A stretch of DNA of 64,000 bases from positions 3,596,001-3,660,000 of the forward strand of contig JAUZTG010000029.1 of NCBI GenBank assembly GCA_030734395.1, written 5' to 3'. The notes under the pieces were generated by a model. The model worked only from the letters and a program-made list of their open reading frames with translations. It was not told where the DNA came from and did not search any database. Shown here one piece after another: positions 46,899-59,300 of this stretch (position 1 is its first letter; each line of letters starts with the position of its first letter). Origin of the DNA: Sarocladium kiliense. Lineage: Eukaryota; Ascomycota; Sordariomycetes; Hypocreales; Sarocladiaceae. The position numbers were made by a program, and so were the translations under genes.

Positions 46899-47965
46899 AT
46901 GCGTGCCTCAGTCCTTCGACCCCTCCTACCCCGCCACACCTTCTGCTCAGCTGCCCCGAGATCTTTCTCTCTTCCTCAACATCTCGCATTCAAACAAACT
47001 ACTTTCAGTGCTTCTCGATTCTTTTCCGCAACCGCAACAATGGGTTCCAAGGTGTAAGTCATCCTCACGCGTGCTCTCTGCAGCCACTGCGTCCTTTCTC
47101 TTGAGTTGGAGACTGACCATCTCGTACAGTTTCTTCGATATGGAGTGGGAGGACAAGAGCGGCCGTAAGCTTCCCAATCCCTGACATTGTCATCAATTTC
47201 ATTACACCTGGAGCTTCAATCAGCAAGATACTGTTGAGCTTCAGCTTCACAAGCCTGCTTTGGCTTTACCCAACTTTGTTGCAGCTCGGTCTGGCTGAGA
47301 AAGCGCAGAATGAGTTTGCAACATCCTCCAGCCCCTCTCAGTGGCCCCGCTCCCTTGCCTGAGGCCCCTCAATCGCTGACACAGCTCTCTTACAGCCCAG
47401 TCTGGCCGTATCAACTTCAACCTCTACAATGACAAGGTCCCCAAGACCACTGAGAACTTCCGTGCTCTCTGCACCGGTGAGAAGGGCTTCGGTTACGAGG
47501 GCTCTTCTTTCCATCGTATCATCCCCGAGTTCATGCTCCAGGGTGGTGACTTCACTCGTGGCAACGTAAGCATCCCGCGCTTGCTTCATTGGCTCATGTT
47601 TGCTCATCATCTTCGCAGGGCACTGGTGGCAAGTCCATCTACGGTGAGAAGTTCGCCGACGAGAACTTCTCCCTGAAGCACACTCGCCCTGGTCTCCTCT
47701 CCATGGCCAACGCTGGTCCCAACACGTAAGTATCTGCCATCTTCTTTGCTTCAATCAATTGCTCTGACACTTTCACAGCAACGGCTCCCAGTTCTTCATC
47801 ACCACCGTTGTCACCTCTTGGCTCGATGGCCGCCACGTCGTCTTCGGCGAGGTCGCTGATGAGGAGTCCATGAAGGTTGTCAAGGCCCTCGAGGCTGTTG
47901 GCTCTTCTTCCGGCGCCATCAAGTTCGGCAAGAAGCCCACGATCGTCAAGTCTGGTGAGGCTTAA
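46899..47965 (+). CDS. cyclophilin A-type peptidyl-prolyl isomerase, mitochondrial/cytosolic
   Basis: Five exons (46899-47053, 47130-47164, 47396-47565, 47619-47725, 47779-47965) give 217 aa. The first 47 residues are Arg/Ser/Phe-rich with no acidic residues (MRASVLRPLLPRHTF...), a mitochondrial targeting sequence. A second ATG at 47040 (MGSKVFFDMEWED) starts a standard 170-aa cytosolic cyclophilin. Catalytic and cyclosporin-site features are present: SSFHRIIPEFMLQGGDFT, GPNTNGSQFFI, TSWLDGRHVVFG. In Neurospora one gene makes both forms through alternative starts, and this structure suggests the same. The second intron is unusually long here (231 bp). Confidence 0.94.
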
Positions 47966-48397
47966 GCGTTTCATGCGCCGTGTAACCTTGTGCAAAAGAC
48001 TTCGGGGACTTGGACGAGGATGTCCAAGCCAGGAAAGACAAAAAGGTAGTGGATGGATGGGACAAATTAGGACGACAAGGAGTAGCCACCCGTTGAGGTG
48101 CTCTCGTGTTCAATGAAACTGATTTGTCATACCGATTAGACCTTCGTACTCCTTCAACTTTTCATGACGCATCCCGTTGATGACTTGACTTCTTTATCAT
48201 TGATTTGACAGGTCGTGTAATGCCATGTCTACTGAACCCTGACGCCGGGGAATGCTCTAATTTGCAGACAAAAACCACCTTGAGACCCAAGACTCCAGTT
48301 CATGCAAGAAGTAATGAGGCCACCACCGTGCACTCCACATGCACTCCCTCTGATCAATTATCCAGTGCCCTTGTACAACAACTGTGCCATCGTGACA
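47966..48397. other. convergent intergenic region
   Basis: The 3' ends of the cyclophilin (plus) and Rpc34 (minus) genes face each other. No other feature seen. Confidence 0.5.
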
Positions 48398-49654
48398 TCA
48401 GTCTAACTCCAGCCACTTCTGGAAATATGTGCAGTTGCTCGGCCCAACCGGCCCTCCCTCCTCGCAAAGATCGAACACAGGACACCTGCCACACGGTGCC
48501 TCAGTGTACGGACTCGTGTAGATTTGTGGCCCATCATTATCCTCACGGCCAGCCCAGCTTTCAACAGACTGCTTGGCGACGCGTGAGACTCGGTACCCAG
48601 TACGGCCTGCCACGCGAACTGGCTCAATGAGGTTGTCCCATACGAGGACGTCGACTAGTTTCTTAACGTCTTCTTCGGAGAGAATGGTATTGTTGGTGAT
48701 GCCGGAGGATGAGAGCAGTCGGGCGATGTCACGGACGGTAGGGTATCCTGTGTAGCCGGCAGGTAGAGGGAGGAGTGTGTCTTTGCGAGGTGTTGATGCC
48801 GTAGTCAGCTTGACGGCTTTTGCTGGCGGTTCGTCCATGTCCCTGGCATCCCGTTTCTTGCCCTTCTCCGGGGCGCTGCCCTTCAACACACCCTTCTGCG
48901 GCGTCTTCGGCGCGGCAGTCCGATTGGAACCATCTCCATGCTTACTGTGATAGCTGCTCTGCCTCTTGATATAATCAAACACAACGCGCTGCAATTCCTC
49001 GATGAACGCCTCGTCAAGGTTCTGATCGGTGTACCACGGCCCGCCGGTAGCACGATCGCTTGGACGTATGGACGCCTTGATGAACATCTTCTTGTTGGGG
49101 TGCTCGACATTCTTGAAGGGTGCGATGAGGTTCTTGGCTTGGAGGTGTTTGAGGGCGTTCTTGAGGACGGAATCGTGCATGTTGAGGCGCTTCTGTAGAG
49201 TCTGCGACCAGATGCCATCACCGCCGGAGTCGTCGATGAGGGAGTAGACCATGACTTGTTCGTCCGTTGAGCATTGCTTGTATCTATCGAGGAGAGCATT
49301 GTCAGCAAGTCACTTCCTCTTGCCTCGAAACATTCAACCATTGGATCCTGGAGAGAAGACTTACTTGTGAGCCTCTTGGGCGTCTCTCCACTTCCAAAGC
49401 ACCTGACCTGAAGCATCCCTCATAGTGATGAAGAGCTTGTCATTGCTCAGCGCCTGCACCACCTCAATGAGGAGCTTCAGGTCCCGGTTTGGAATCACAT
49501 CCAGCCGCAGCAGATCATCCTGCGAGAACATCTCTCCAAGCTCCTTGCACCTCTCGTACAGCAATTTCTTCCACACATCCATTTTCGCAGTGGCAGCCTC
49601 ACTCCCAGCTGGAGGCCCAGCCGGGGCCGGCGTTGTTGCTGCAGCAGCCGGCAT
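48398..49654 (-). CDS. rpc34: RNA polymerase III subunit Rpc34/RPC6
   Basis: Two exons (49654-49365, 49283-48398; 81-bp intron) give 391 aa. After an Ala/Pro leader come the tandem winged-helix domains: LIEVVQALSNDKLFITMRD and VMVYSLIDDSGGDGIWSQTL, HLQAKNLIAPFKNVEHPNKK. A charged linker follows, then a third winged helix. The C-terminus holds CGRCPVFDLCEEGG...SNCTYF, four Cys in the place where RPC6 proteins bind an iron-sulphur cluster. Rpc34 bridges Pol III to TFIIIB and helps open promoters of tRNA and 5S genes. Length fits the family. Confidence 0.92.
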
Positions 49655-50364
49655 GTCGAATGTGAGTCAACCCTGTTGGTCGCCGCAGCGCGGGGTGCGG
49701 TTTTCGCTTGCTCGCTCTCTCTCGTAGGCGCAAGCGCGCGCTTGTGCTCGGTCGTGAGAGCAGATGGTAATGTGTTGCTACAATGAAGAGAGCATTCTCG
49801 AGGCAAGTTGCGCCGTCGCAAGACGCTGTTGGGTTCGAGGTTGGAGTTAAACAGAGATTTTGAGTTGCAGGCTTGGAGATGGATGGCTGGATTCGGAGGT
49901 GGGCAACGAGTCGCATCAAAAATTTGGCGGTTCCCAACCCCGCCAAAACGGGGACCGGAGGCACCTGCAGCTGCACCCGCAGCAGGGTACACCCCACTGA
50001 CGTCCAGCGCTGGAATTGGATGGCGGGGGTCACCATGCAGTGTTCACAAGACGGCGCGCAAGTATCAGAAGAAGACGCGTCTTGGAACCGAGTGGCTAAA
50101 GGGGAAAGACAGGTTTAATCCAGCAGATACTGCTGGATTCGCTTCTACATATGATACATCAAAATAATAGCCCCCTAGTCATAACCAACCCTCAAGGAGC
50201 ACTCCGTATGAACCTTCTCCCCTTCCTTGTAAGAGACAAACTTTACGTTACCCGTCCTCGCTGAACCATACGCCGTGAACGCCGTCGCCAAGTGTACGCG
50301 AATGTGAAGAGATGGAGTGAGCGATGATGAAGAGGACCGTGCGATCGAGCCTTCATGGTTCATC
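49655..50364. other. intergenic
   Basis: Upstream of Rpc34 and downstream of the histone deacetylase gene, both on the minus strand. A repeated-looking word (CCAGCGCTGGA at 50001; CCAGCAGATACTGCTGG at 50118) makes small palindromes. No gene supported. Confidence 0.4.
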
Positions 50365-52422
50365 TCAGCTGGTCTTCTCCTCCTTCGCATCGGTCTTGTC
50401 CTTCTCAGCATCAACGTCCATGGCGTCGCCCGCATCATCCTTCGCAACCTCCGCTTCCTTCGTTTCAGGCTTGTCATCGGCAGGTTTCTCCGCGTCGCCC
50501 GTCTTTTCAGTTGACTTGTCCTCAGTAGCGTCCGCTTCAGCAGGGGCTGCCTCGGCTGCCTTTTCCTCGGTGGCGGGTGCAGGGGTAGACTCTGGCTCAG
50601 CTTCCTCCTGCTTGATCTTGGGCGCCTCGTCAGCGGCCGCGGGATCTTCCATGCCAACATCACCGTCAACGTCGACCTTGTCCTTAGCCGCTTCCTTGTC
50701 CTTTTCACCTGACTCGGCCTCCTTATCAGCCTCTGCCATGGTCGGATCATCGATGGTGTCGTCATTTGGGTCATGCGCCTCGGCTGCAGCCTCGGCCGGT
50801 GCTTCGGCATCATTGCCATTCTTAGGTGAAGCATTCGCGCTGTCAACCTCCATCTCGTTCTTCTTGTAGTCGGTGAAGGTCCTCTTGTTCCCACTGCGAC
50901 GAGTCGCGCCGTTCGCCTTGCTCATGTCTTCATCGTCGCTAGGGTCGATCTCGGCATCGTGCTCTATCCGTTTGTCCCATCTGTGCTCGGTCATACGCTC
51001 GTCCTTGTTCTCGTCCTCATCAAGATCGTCGAGCTCGGCTTCCTCTTCGTCCGTCATACCTCCAAAAGGCTTGCGGGGTACATCCTGCATCTGCACCGAT
51101 GGAGCAGGACCGGTCTGTCGAAGGTTGTCGATGACAGCAGCAGTGATCTTATCAAGGTACTCTCTGCTGTTGGAGTTCTCCATGTTCGAAGCTCGCACAT
51201 TTAGCTCGAAATCAGGAGCATAGTACTGTCGCATGTTAGAAACGTCCAGTTATCGTTCAAGTCATCCAACTTACCTCGTAATATTCGTTGAAAGGCATGA
51301 CACGATCCATCTCCCGACCGACAAGCACACCGGTCTCGAAAGCCCAGGTACGCGCAACGTTGCGCATGGTGTAGCCACCGCCTCCAAGGACCAATGTAGG
51401 AAGGCCAAAACTCTTGACGTAGCTCACGCAGTTAGCGTGGCCATCCATGCTGAGGTTGAAGCAGCCAAGCCTATCGCCGGACAAGCTGTCTCCTCCACAC
51501 TGCAGGACTACAGCCTCTGGCTGGTAGTACTTCATGACATTTTCGATAACCGGCTCGAAGATGGACTTGTATGACTCGTCGGTAATGCCGTCACGAAGAG
51601 GGAAATTGACTGAATAGTTCTTGCCTTGACCGATGCCGATATCGCGGAGCTCGCCAGTACCTGGGAAGAACTCGCCGTACTTGTGGAACGAGACAGTCAT
51701 GACGCGGTCGGTTGTATAGAAAGCCTCTTCGACGCCGTCGCCGTGGTGCACGTCGATATCGATGTAGAGAACGCGCTTCATGTATCGCAACAATTCGAGG
51801 ATGCCGAGAACAATATCTATCTCAGTCAGTACGTGGGAAAAAGTCAATACCAAGGGGGGCAAACCAACCGTTCACGTAGCAGAAGCCACTGGCTTCGCAT
51901 TTCTTTGCGTGATGCAGACCACCCGCCCAGTTGACAGCGATGTCGCACTTCGATCGGTTCAGCCTAGCCGCACCCTCCATGCTGCCACCCGCACTGATAC
52001 CACAGAACTCGAAAAGTCCATCGAACACCGGGCAGTCGTCGCCGACATTGTACTTGCCCTGCTCCCTCATGTAGCTGTCCATGTTGTCGGGTGTAACCTT
52101 TTGCAAGAAATCGATGTAATCGTCGGTGTGGAATTGTGTCATCTCGCCTCTGTTGGCTGGCTTCGCGCGCTGTGGAGGTGGTTAGTGATTGGAAGCGTGA
52201 CAACGGCAGCGACGAGCGCAGACGTACGTAGATCTCCATCTTCTGGTACAAGTTGTACTGCATGATCAAACTATGTGCCAAACGAATTCGATGAGGCTTC
52301 ATGGGATGGCCTGTGAAGTATGCGTAGTTTCCGATGTCCGAGTCGTAGAAGTAAGCGACCTTCTTCGGTGACGACCCATTGAGGGCGCTCGAACTGAGCT
52401 GGGCCATGGTGGTGTCGCCCAT
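50365..52422 (-). CDS. rpdA: class I histone deacetylase, Rpd3/RpdA type
   Basis: Four exons (52422-52228, 52169-51869, 51816-51275, 51225-50365) give 632 aa; introns are 49-59 bp. The catalytic domain is complete: KKVAYFYDSDIGNYAYFTGH near the start, NWAGGLHHAKKCEASGFCYV, the zinc-site and charge-relay block VLYIDIDVHHGDGVEEAF, then QCGGDSLSGDRLGCFNLS and GGGGYTMRNVARTW. After about residue 400 comes a long acidic, Lys/Glu/Ala-rich tail of over 200 residues. Extended C-termini are characteristic of RpdA in filamentous fungi and are needed for its function. The enzyme removes histone acetyl groups in nuclear corepressor complexes. Confidence 0.95.
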
Positions 52423-53014
52423 GATTGCGACGCGGTTTGGTATCTCGAAGCGTTGCTGATGTATGAACGACGATCGGAGAGTAGTTGTTCGACGTGTAGA
52501 AGTATTCGGATAAGAGAAAAATGTAAGAACAAACTGCCCTGAGGCGCCGAGTTAGTTCTTAAGAAGTCTAAGAAGGACGGGGATGGATCGGCGCGCGCAA
52601 CTGGCTGAAGGAGACTCTGGGGCGCAAGTGTTGGCAGACGCCGGAATAAAGTTAAGGCGACAAGGCTCGGAACACCCAAATTTGCCAAGCGCACAGTGCA
52701 CCTGTAGGAGAGTGTTGGCTGGACTGATTGGGCTCAAGCGCCACATCCCGGCGAGGCTGCCGTCAGCCACAAAGACAGCCACACCACACATCGAATTGGC
52801 AGGCTAGCTTGGTAAGAGATCCGCTGTTCGGTGCTAGGCTGCTGAGCGTTGGCGTCAACACCATCTACCTGACCGCGACCAAGCTCCCTTGCTGCACTTC
52901 CACCAACTTCCACGCCTCCCAACACTTGCATCACCTCCGCGTCCGAAACTCTGCTTGCATTAATCGGAAATTCCATTACACACAGTCGTCAATAAAGCAG
53001 ATCATCGACCCAGA
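52423..53014. promoter_or_regulatory. bidirectional promoter of histone deacetylase and rpn11
   Basis: These 592 bp lie between the two divergent start codons, so both genes must be driven from here. No coding feature is supported. Confidence 0.55.
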
Positions 53015-54131
53015 ATGGAGCGCTTCAGGAACCTCCTAGGTGGAGGTGGCATGGGCCTTGGAGGCGCTGCCCATGGATCTGTGAGTCTTGCATGCTGTGC
53101 GCAGCTTCAGACCTTGAGCTAATCTCAGTCGCTTTCAGGATAACAGCAGCCTGGTCGATAACTCCGAGACCGTCTATATCTCATCTCTCGCACTGTTGAA
53201 GATGCTCCGCCACGGCCGCGCAGGCGTGCCGATGGAAGTCATGGGCTTGATGCTGGGCGAGTTCGTCGATGACTTCACTGTGAAGGTCATGGATGTCTTT
53301 GCTATGCCTCAGAGTGGAACTGGTGTCAGCGTTGAGGCTGTGGACCCCGTTTTCCAAACGAAGATGATGGACATGCTGCGACAAACCGGCAGGTAAGGTT
53401 ACAAACTCCGGACATGAAACCGCGATGCTGATAGCTTCTTCAGACCCGAATCCGTTGTCGGCTGGTACCACTCGCATCCCGGTTTCGGCTGCTGGCTGTC
53501 TTCCGTCGATATCAATACGCAGCAGTCGTTCGAGCAGCTCAACCCTCGTGCTGTTGCCGTCGTCGTCGATCCCATCCAGTCCGTCAAGGGCAAGGTCGTC
53601 ATCGATGCTTTCAGACTCATCAACCCACAGCTCCTCATGATGGGTCAAGAACCTAGGCAAAGCACAAGCAATCTGGGTCATCTGAACAAGCCCTCTATTC
53701 AGGCCCTCATTCATGGTCTGAACCGTCACTACTATTCGATCGGCATCGATTACCGCAAAACAGCACTCGAAGAGAACATGTTGATGAATCTGCACAAGCA
53801 CGTGTGGACCGAGGCGCTGGAGATGGACGACTTCCGAACCGAGGGTGCGAAGAACAAGGACCGCCTGGAGCAGCTTGTCAACCTCGCAGATGGCTACGAG
53901 AAGCGTGTTATTGAGGAGACGGAGCTAACAAAGGATCAACTGAAGACTCGATACGTGGGCAAGGTGGACCCGAAGAAGCATCTCGAGGACGTTGGCCAGC
54001 AAATCATCGAAGACAACATTGTTTCGGTTTCACGGCAGATGATCGACAAAGAAGCAACCGTGATGACAAAGAAAGATCAGAGCAATGGGCAGTCAAAGGT
54101 CGAGGAGATGGACGTGGAGGAAGAATTATGA
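53015..54131 (+). CDS. rpn11: 26S proteasome deubiquitinase Rpn11
   Basis: Three exons (53015-53080, 53139-53392, 53444-54131; introns 58 and 51 bp) give 335 aa, the usual length. The start MERFRNLLGGGGMGLGG is typical. VDNSETVYISSLALLKMLRH opens the MPN domain and GVPMEVMGLMLGEF carries the catalytic Glu. GWYHSHPGFGCWLSSVD is the JAMM zinc motif H-x-H-x7-S-x2-D. The C-terminal helices (EEMDVEEEL end) suit the lid-assembly region. Rpn11 cleaves ubiquitin chains en bloc from substrates entering the proteasome. Confidence 0.97.
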
Positions 54132-54667
54132 GCGCCCGAATGATTATTGCGAGTGTACAATATTCTGGCGTTGACGCGGTCAGTATGGGATAATAGACAG
54201 GCCTTGTACAAGTTGATTGCACTTTTCTGGTGAGCTGTTCATTTGTGTGTATGAGGTCTCTATTCTCCGGATATTTTTGAGACTTCAGAGGCGCCAATCC
54301 TCAAAGACCCAGCACTTGCTCAGTAAGTATCTCAAAGACCGTGCCTTGCAATCTTTGACTATAGCTGCCTTGCGTGCGTCCCGCATTGCTGGACTCCGAC
54401 CTATGCTCTGTGTTTAAAGCCGCACAGACTCCTCTTAACGTCCCTGCTTCACTTCGTTCGTCATATTCACACACGACAGTAAAGTTTGGCTCGGACTCTG
54501 TTACTGCAGGCAGGTTCTCGGATTCAATTCACTCACACTCTGAAGACGACTCTGAGAACCTCAAACATTTTCTACCGGTAAGTCTGGACGACTTACTGCT
54601 ATCTCTTCACAGAATCAACACTGATCCGACACATTAACTCACAAAGGCTCACGCCTCGGTCTTAGTC
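54132..54667. other. intergenic
   Basis: 3' region of rpn11 and upstream region of the next gene. No further feature seen. Confidence 0.4.
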
Positions 54668-55717
54668 ATGACGTTCCGAGGTAGGGTTTTTGACATTCTC
54701 TACGAGCTCGCCTGCGGCACATCTAGGCTTCGGAAGAGCGCTATCCGAAGGAGAGAACGAGAGAAGAAGCGGCAGGCAGAGCTCCTCAACGCGCGAAATG
54801 CCACAAGAGACAGACACGCGGCTTGGCCTTGGCCTCGACCTTACGAAAGGGTTCAAGACGACGAGCAGCCTGCGAGGGCCGGGCTCGGGAGCAGAAACAA
54901 TGCCCGCCGATGGGGTGAGAATACAGGTACGCTTCTCCGCAACTACCCTCGCGATTGTGGTTTGCCCGCTAAACCAGCTCCTGTACGACAGGCTTCGGGA
55001 CGAGTCAGACCGACACCGATGGCAGCAACCTCCGGCATGAGCCCTGAGACGGTTCGCGAGGTGATCAGCATCCTCGGACGCATCCTTGAACATGTTCCCT
55101 ATGCCATCTGCGGCCAAGCTGCCATGGTTCACTACGGGAACGAGTACCACGAGCCAGCTCATGTCTCAATCCTAGTCCCGCACGCATCGCGCGAAGTTGT
55201 TCGCTGCTGGGCGGTTGCTCAAGGCATGAACACACTTCCCGGTCAATGCTTCGCCGTCGCAACGAAAGACGGCCTCCTTCGTACTGTGAAGGTCAAGATT
55301 GTCAAAGACGGGAATTTTGAAAGTCTGGATACAGTCAAGGCTTCGAGGACACAGGCGCGGCTGATGACCCTCCCAGGCCTGGCGACCCAGGTCGCTGCGG
55401 CATACGTCAGGGACTTGAAGTCTAATACCTCAGACAGACGGCAGCAGGGGTTTGCGAGGGATATGCGATGGATCCTTCGGCGAATTGCGATGTTGCGGGT
55501 TAATGAGCATTGGCTCACGCCTGTGACAGCAAAGGAGCTGCTCAAGGCTGACTTCTGGCTTCCTTTTACCTCATCATTTCCTGACACGGTGCTCATGTTC
55601 TCTAATGCAGGTCTCGAGGTCGATGACGACGGAAGTCTTAAAGATGATGGCTGCTACAGGGGACAATTGTCTCCGCGACGTGGCGGCGATTTCACGGGAA
55701 GCCTTTGGGCTTATTGA
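54668..55717 (+). CDS. conserved hypothetical, possible nucleotidyltransferase-like fold
   Basis: A single open frame of 349 codons. The first 40 residues are strongly basic (RRREREKKRQ). The block VPYAICGQAAMVHYGNEYHE, then AHVSILVPHASREVVRCWAV, has the look of fungal proteins distantly similar to nucleotidyltransferase-fold (AbiEii-like) domains, and TLPGLATQVAAAYVRDL with MRWILRRIAM fits the following helices. I see no complete catalytic motif, so activity is uncertain. The C-terminal 30 residues are low complexity. Confidence 0.6.
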   Translation: MTFRGRVFDILYELACGTSRLRKSAIRRREREKKRQAELLNARNATRDRHAAWPWPRPYERVQDDEQPARAGLGSRNNARRWGENTGTLLRNYPRDCGLPAKPAPVRQASGRVRPTPMAATSGMSPETVREVISILGRILEHVPYAICGQAAMVHYGNEYHEPAHVSILVPHASREVVRCWAVAQGMNTLPGQCFAVATKDGLLRTVKVKIVKDGNFESLDTVKASRTQARLMTLPGLATQVAAAYVRDLKSNTSDRRQQGFARDMRWILRRIAMLRVNEHWLTPVTAKELLKADFWLPFTSSFPDTVLMFSNAGLEVDDDGSLKDDGCYRGQLSPRRGGDFTGSLWAY

Positions 55718-56345
55718 GAGATTTGAGTGCCGCGACTATGGCTTTTGGAAAACACACCAGATATATTTTCACAATAATGAGGGGAATTCAGAAAACGGGG
55801 TGGCATTTCCTCTTTCTGATCGACATGACCACGTCGATACCCCAGCGCTGGACGTTGCAGATCGACTCGGGTCGCCATCGTCGTCATTTAATTTTTGCTT
55901 TGTTTGGATACATCATCAGAGAGTAAGAGTCAGTTTGCAAACTTGAGATAAATAAGATCATCATTTAATGTCACTGTTGCCTTTTCAGACACTTGATAGT
56001 GAGGATCGATTGGGTGCAACTCCTAGAGGAAATTCATGTCGCCACCCTGACTCCAACTTTTCAACTTATTGTTCAATCTACATGCGTGCTGGTGTAGCTC
56101 TTCTGTTACACCCAATCGATACAGACTGTTATGTTCATCTGTGAAGCTTAAAGAGCACAGTGTCCCTGACAAGCCCCAGTTCGCCCCCCCCCCCCCCCAA
56201 CATCTACGCGCTGAGACGCGTCTTGCTCCACGCCCGATATACTTCCGGCTTGTCCAGAACCCAATGTCGTCGCATTAATGCGATCCTACTGAGCATCTCG
56301 AGCGGAAGGGACCGAGAGGGTTCTTTGACCGACAGAGCCGGTAGA
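55718..56345. other. intergenic with 12-bp inverted repeat and C-run
   Basis: ATCGATTGGGTG at 56005-56016 is repeated inverted as CACCCAATCGAT at 56109-56120, enclosing about 90 bp. A long C homopolymer lies at about 56186-56198. No gene supported. Confidence 0.5.
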
Positions 56346-59300
56346 ATGTCTCACTTCGACAGTGCTCGGTACCAGCCACCGCAGCAGCCTCGGCTCACCA
56401 ATGCGGCAGTCACCTTCAAGAAGGATGTCCTCAAAGCCTTTGATGGTATTGAAGGTTTAGGAGACTTTGCAACATTTCATCAGCACCAAGCTATAAAGAC
56501 CCTCAGCGTAACTGTCAAAGATGTCGGCCTCACTGCAATGCCACTACAGGAAGCCCAGGCCCGCCCAATCATTGAGAAGGCTCGCTTGGCCCCTTTCGGG
56601 AAGGGCAGTGAGACAGTTGTGGACACTTCAGTTCGAAATACATTGGAATTGAACCCTGACCAGTTCGAACTAGGTTCGGATTGGCAGGCACAACTGAACG
56701 AGGTTTGCCGAATGGTGGCAGTCGATATGGGCATCCAAGTAGACATGCGCGCTGAGCTCTACAAGATGCTGATCTACGAAAAAGGAGCGATGTTCCAGCC
56801 TCATACAGAGTAAGTTTCTCCACAGCTACATTGCCGCTTCTGTGATGAGAAATGACTAGCCTGTCCGTCTGCAGTACTGAGAAAACACCCGGCATGTTCG
56901 GAACACTGGTCGTCTGTCTCGATTCTCCCCATACGGGAGGGCAGGTGAAACTCAGACATCAAGGTGCTGAAAAGATCATCGACACGTCAAAATTCCCAAA
57001 CACGTTTGCTGCTTGGTATAGCAATGTCACCCATGAAGTTCTGCCAGTAGAGTCCGGCTATCGCTGGGTTCTGACGTACAAGCTGGCTATCGACTCGGCT
57101 TTCCCAGGTGCCCTCAGCTTCTTGCCAGGCGAGTAACACCCAAGTTGCCAGGCTCAGCACTCTTCTCCGACCTTGGCCGTCTCTACCACAAAGCGTCCGG
57201 GTGCCAACACATCTATACTACGTGCTCGACCACAAGTACACTGAGGCCAACATTGGCTTGAGAGGACTCAAGCACCTGGACTTAGCTCGGGTACAGGCTT
57301 TGAGAAACCTCTCAAGAGAAATACCAATTCGAGTGTTCCTTGCGGTTGTGGAGAAAGTGGTTGTGAACGCCACTGAGGAGCAAGGCTATGCTCCCTGGTG
57401 CGACGAGCCAGATTATGACTCGGAAGGTAACTCGGAATACGACTCGGACCCAAATGATCGCATGGTGGACGGTGTTGGAGAAGAATTAGACTCGTGCTGC
57501 CAAGTGATGAAGATGGTGGACTTGGATGGCAACATCGTATTACGGAACGCAGCATTCAACGAGGAGAATTTCCTCCAGCACGACTGCTTCGACTCTGGGA
57601 ATGCAGATGACGAAGAATTCTCGGGATTCACGGGCAATGAAGTATGCTACCCGCTCGTCCGCCACGTCACGACAGCCATGCTGATTCCATACTAGGGTGC
57701 CTCCTCGACATTCACTTATAGGCTTGCACTAAGTCGTAGTCGCCAATGCCTTGAGTATCTGACCATACTGAGATTATCGTGAAAGGCTGCTATCATCGTA
57801 CCTGAAGATTATGTTCGAGAATTCTTGTATAACTCATGTGGACAAAGGGTTTCGGCTGACCAAGTCAACTACTGGCTGAACGAGTGCAAGAGGTCCCCAA
57901 ATGACCATGCTGCCTTCAGGTCACTCTTCTCGTGCTGGGAATCTCGAGAAGTCCAGCCGAAGATAGCCTATGCGCCTGTTGATGAGCCTACCTCGGATCA
58001 GATCCACGACAGTATTGTCGAGGCTCTTCGCCGCAATGAGCTCACACTTTTTGAACGTGTGGCGACAACTCATCGAGGCGGCTTGGACAAATCTTCCTTC
58101 ACATGGATGCGCAGCTATGTCAGTCAATCACATGACAACGATTATTTCGCCGAGATCCACAAAGGGTATGTAATCCGCTGTAAAGAAGGATGCGAACTTC
58201 GACTGACCTGTGCCAGACTCAGCAGCGCGATGCTGGAATACCCGTTGCTCGGCGACATGGCCGAGGCGATCATAGCCTTCTCGGGAGCACCTGGGACTGA
58301 GAGCTTCGAGTCCTCTGACACTATCCGCGATTGGGCACCCTCGACGGCGCGACAGGCTGCAGACCTGTGGCCCAAATTTGCCCATAGTCGACAAGGGGCA
58401 GCGTCTCTAATCGCCGTGATTGACATCCTGGACGATCCAGCAGCCTATATCACGCAGAAGTAAGTTTATGCCGGGGCCTGCAGGTGTATTCAATGAAGCT
58501 GACACAAAGCCAGCGTCTTGCCATCTTTGAAGCAGCATGCCTCAGATTTGCCATTCTGGTTTGGCATGCTCGAATGTTTTCGGAAAAAGGCTGAATCTGA
58601 CTCAAAACATGCGACACGCCTTTCAACAATTGTTCCAGGCGTGCGCGACTGAGCTCCCCACAGTAACCAACATCCGCTCGATGCTGCAGAATACCTCCAG
58701 CCATATGAAGAAGCCAGCAGACATTGTGAACCATGAAGGCCTTGCCGGATTCATCATATCTGTCCATCGAATTTTCGATGATGAGCAGGATGATACGCAC
58801 AGTTTTCTTTGGGACAAGATCTTTGACTTGCACATCGAGCGCCTGACTGGGCCCGAGCTCAATACGAGTTGGGTTCCGTTCCTAAGCAGCCTATCTCAAG
58901 CAACGAGGACAGCCGGTATCTCTTCGTCGGACCCTCGCTTCCAGTCTTTCTACTAGTCTATTCTTAGTGCATTATTGAGAAGTATGTTGGGCAGAAACCT
59001 TCTCAAGTTAAGAATTACGTCCGCAACGAAGTCAAATGTTCTTGCAATGACTGCATGTTGCTGAACCAATTCCTTGTAGACCCGGGACAAGCTACCATCT
59101 CATACGCCATCAACGAGAACCGACGCAAGCACTTGCAACTGCAACTCCATGGGTCCGGGATTGACTGCGAATACAGTACCATCAGGAGGGGCAGCCCCCA
59201 CCAGTTCAAGGTAGTCAAGACTTTCACAGCGCTTCAGACAAAAACTATCAGCTGGAAAGGACGTCGGGAAGTTGCAGAGAAGAAGATTTGTCAGATCGAG

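Noticed and set aside
49495..50036. 165- and 145-codon minus frames upstream of Rpc34
   Set aside because: They overlap the Rpc34 5' end in other frames and show no domain; treated as promoter/leader sequence.
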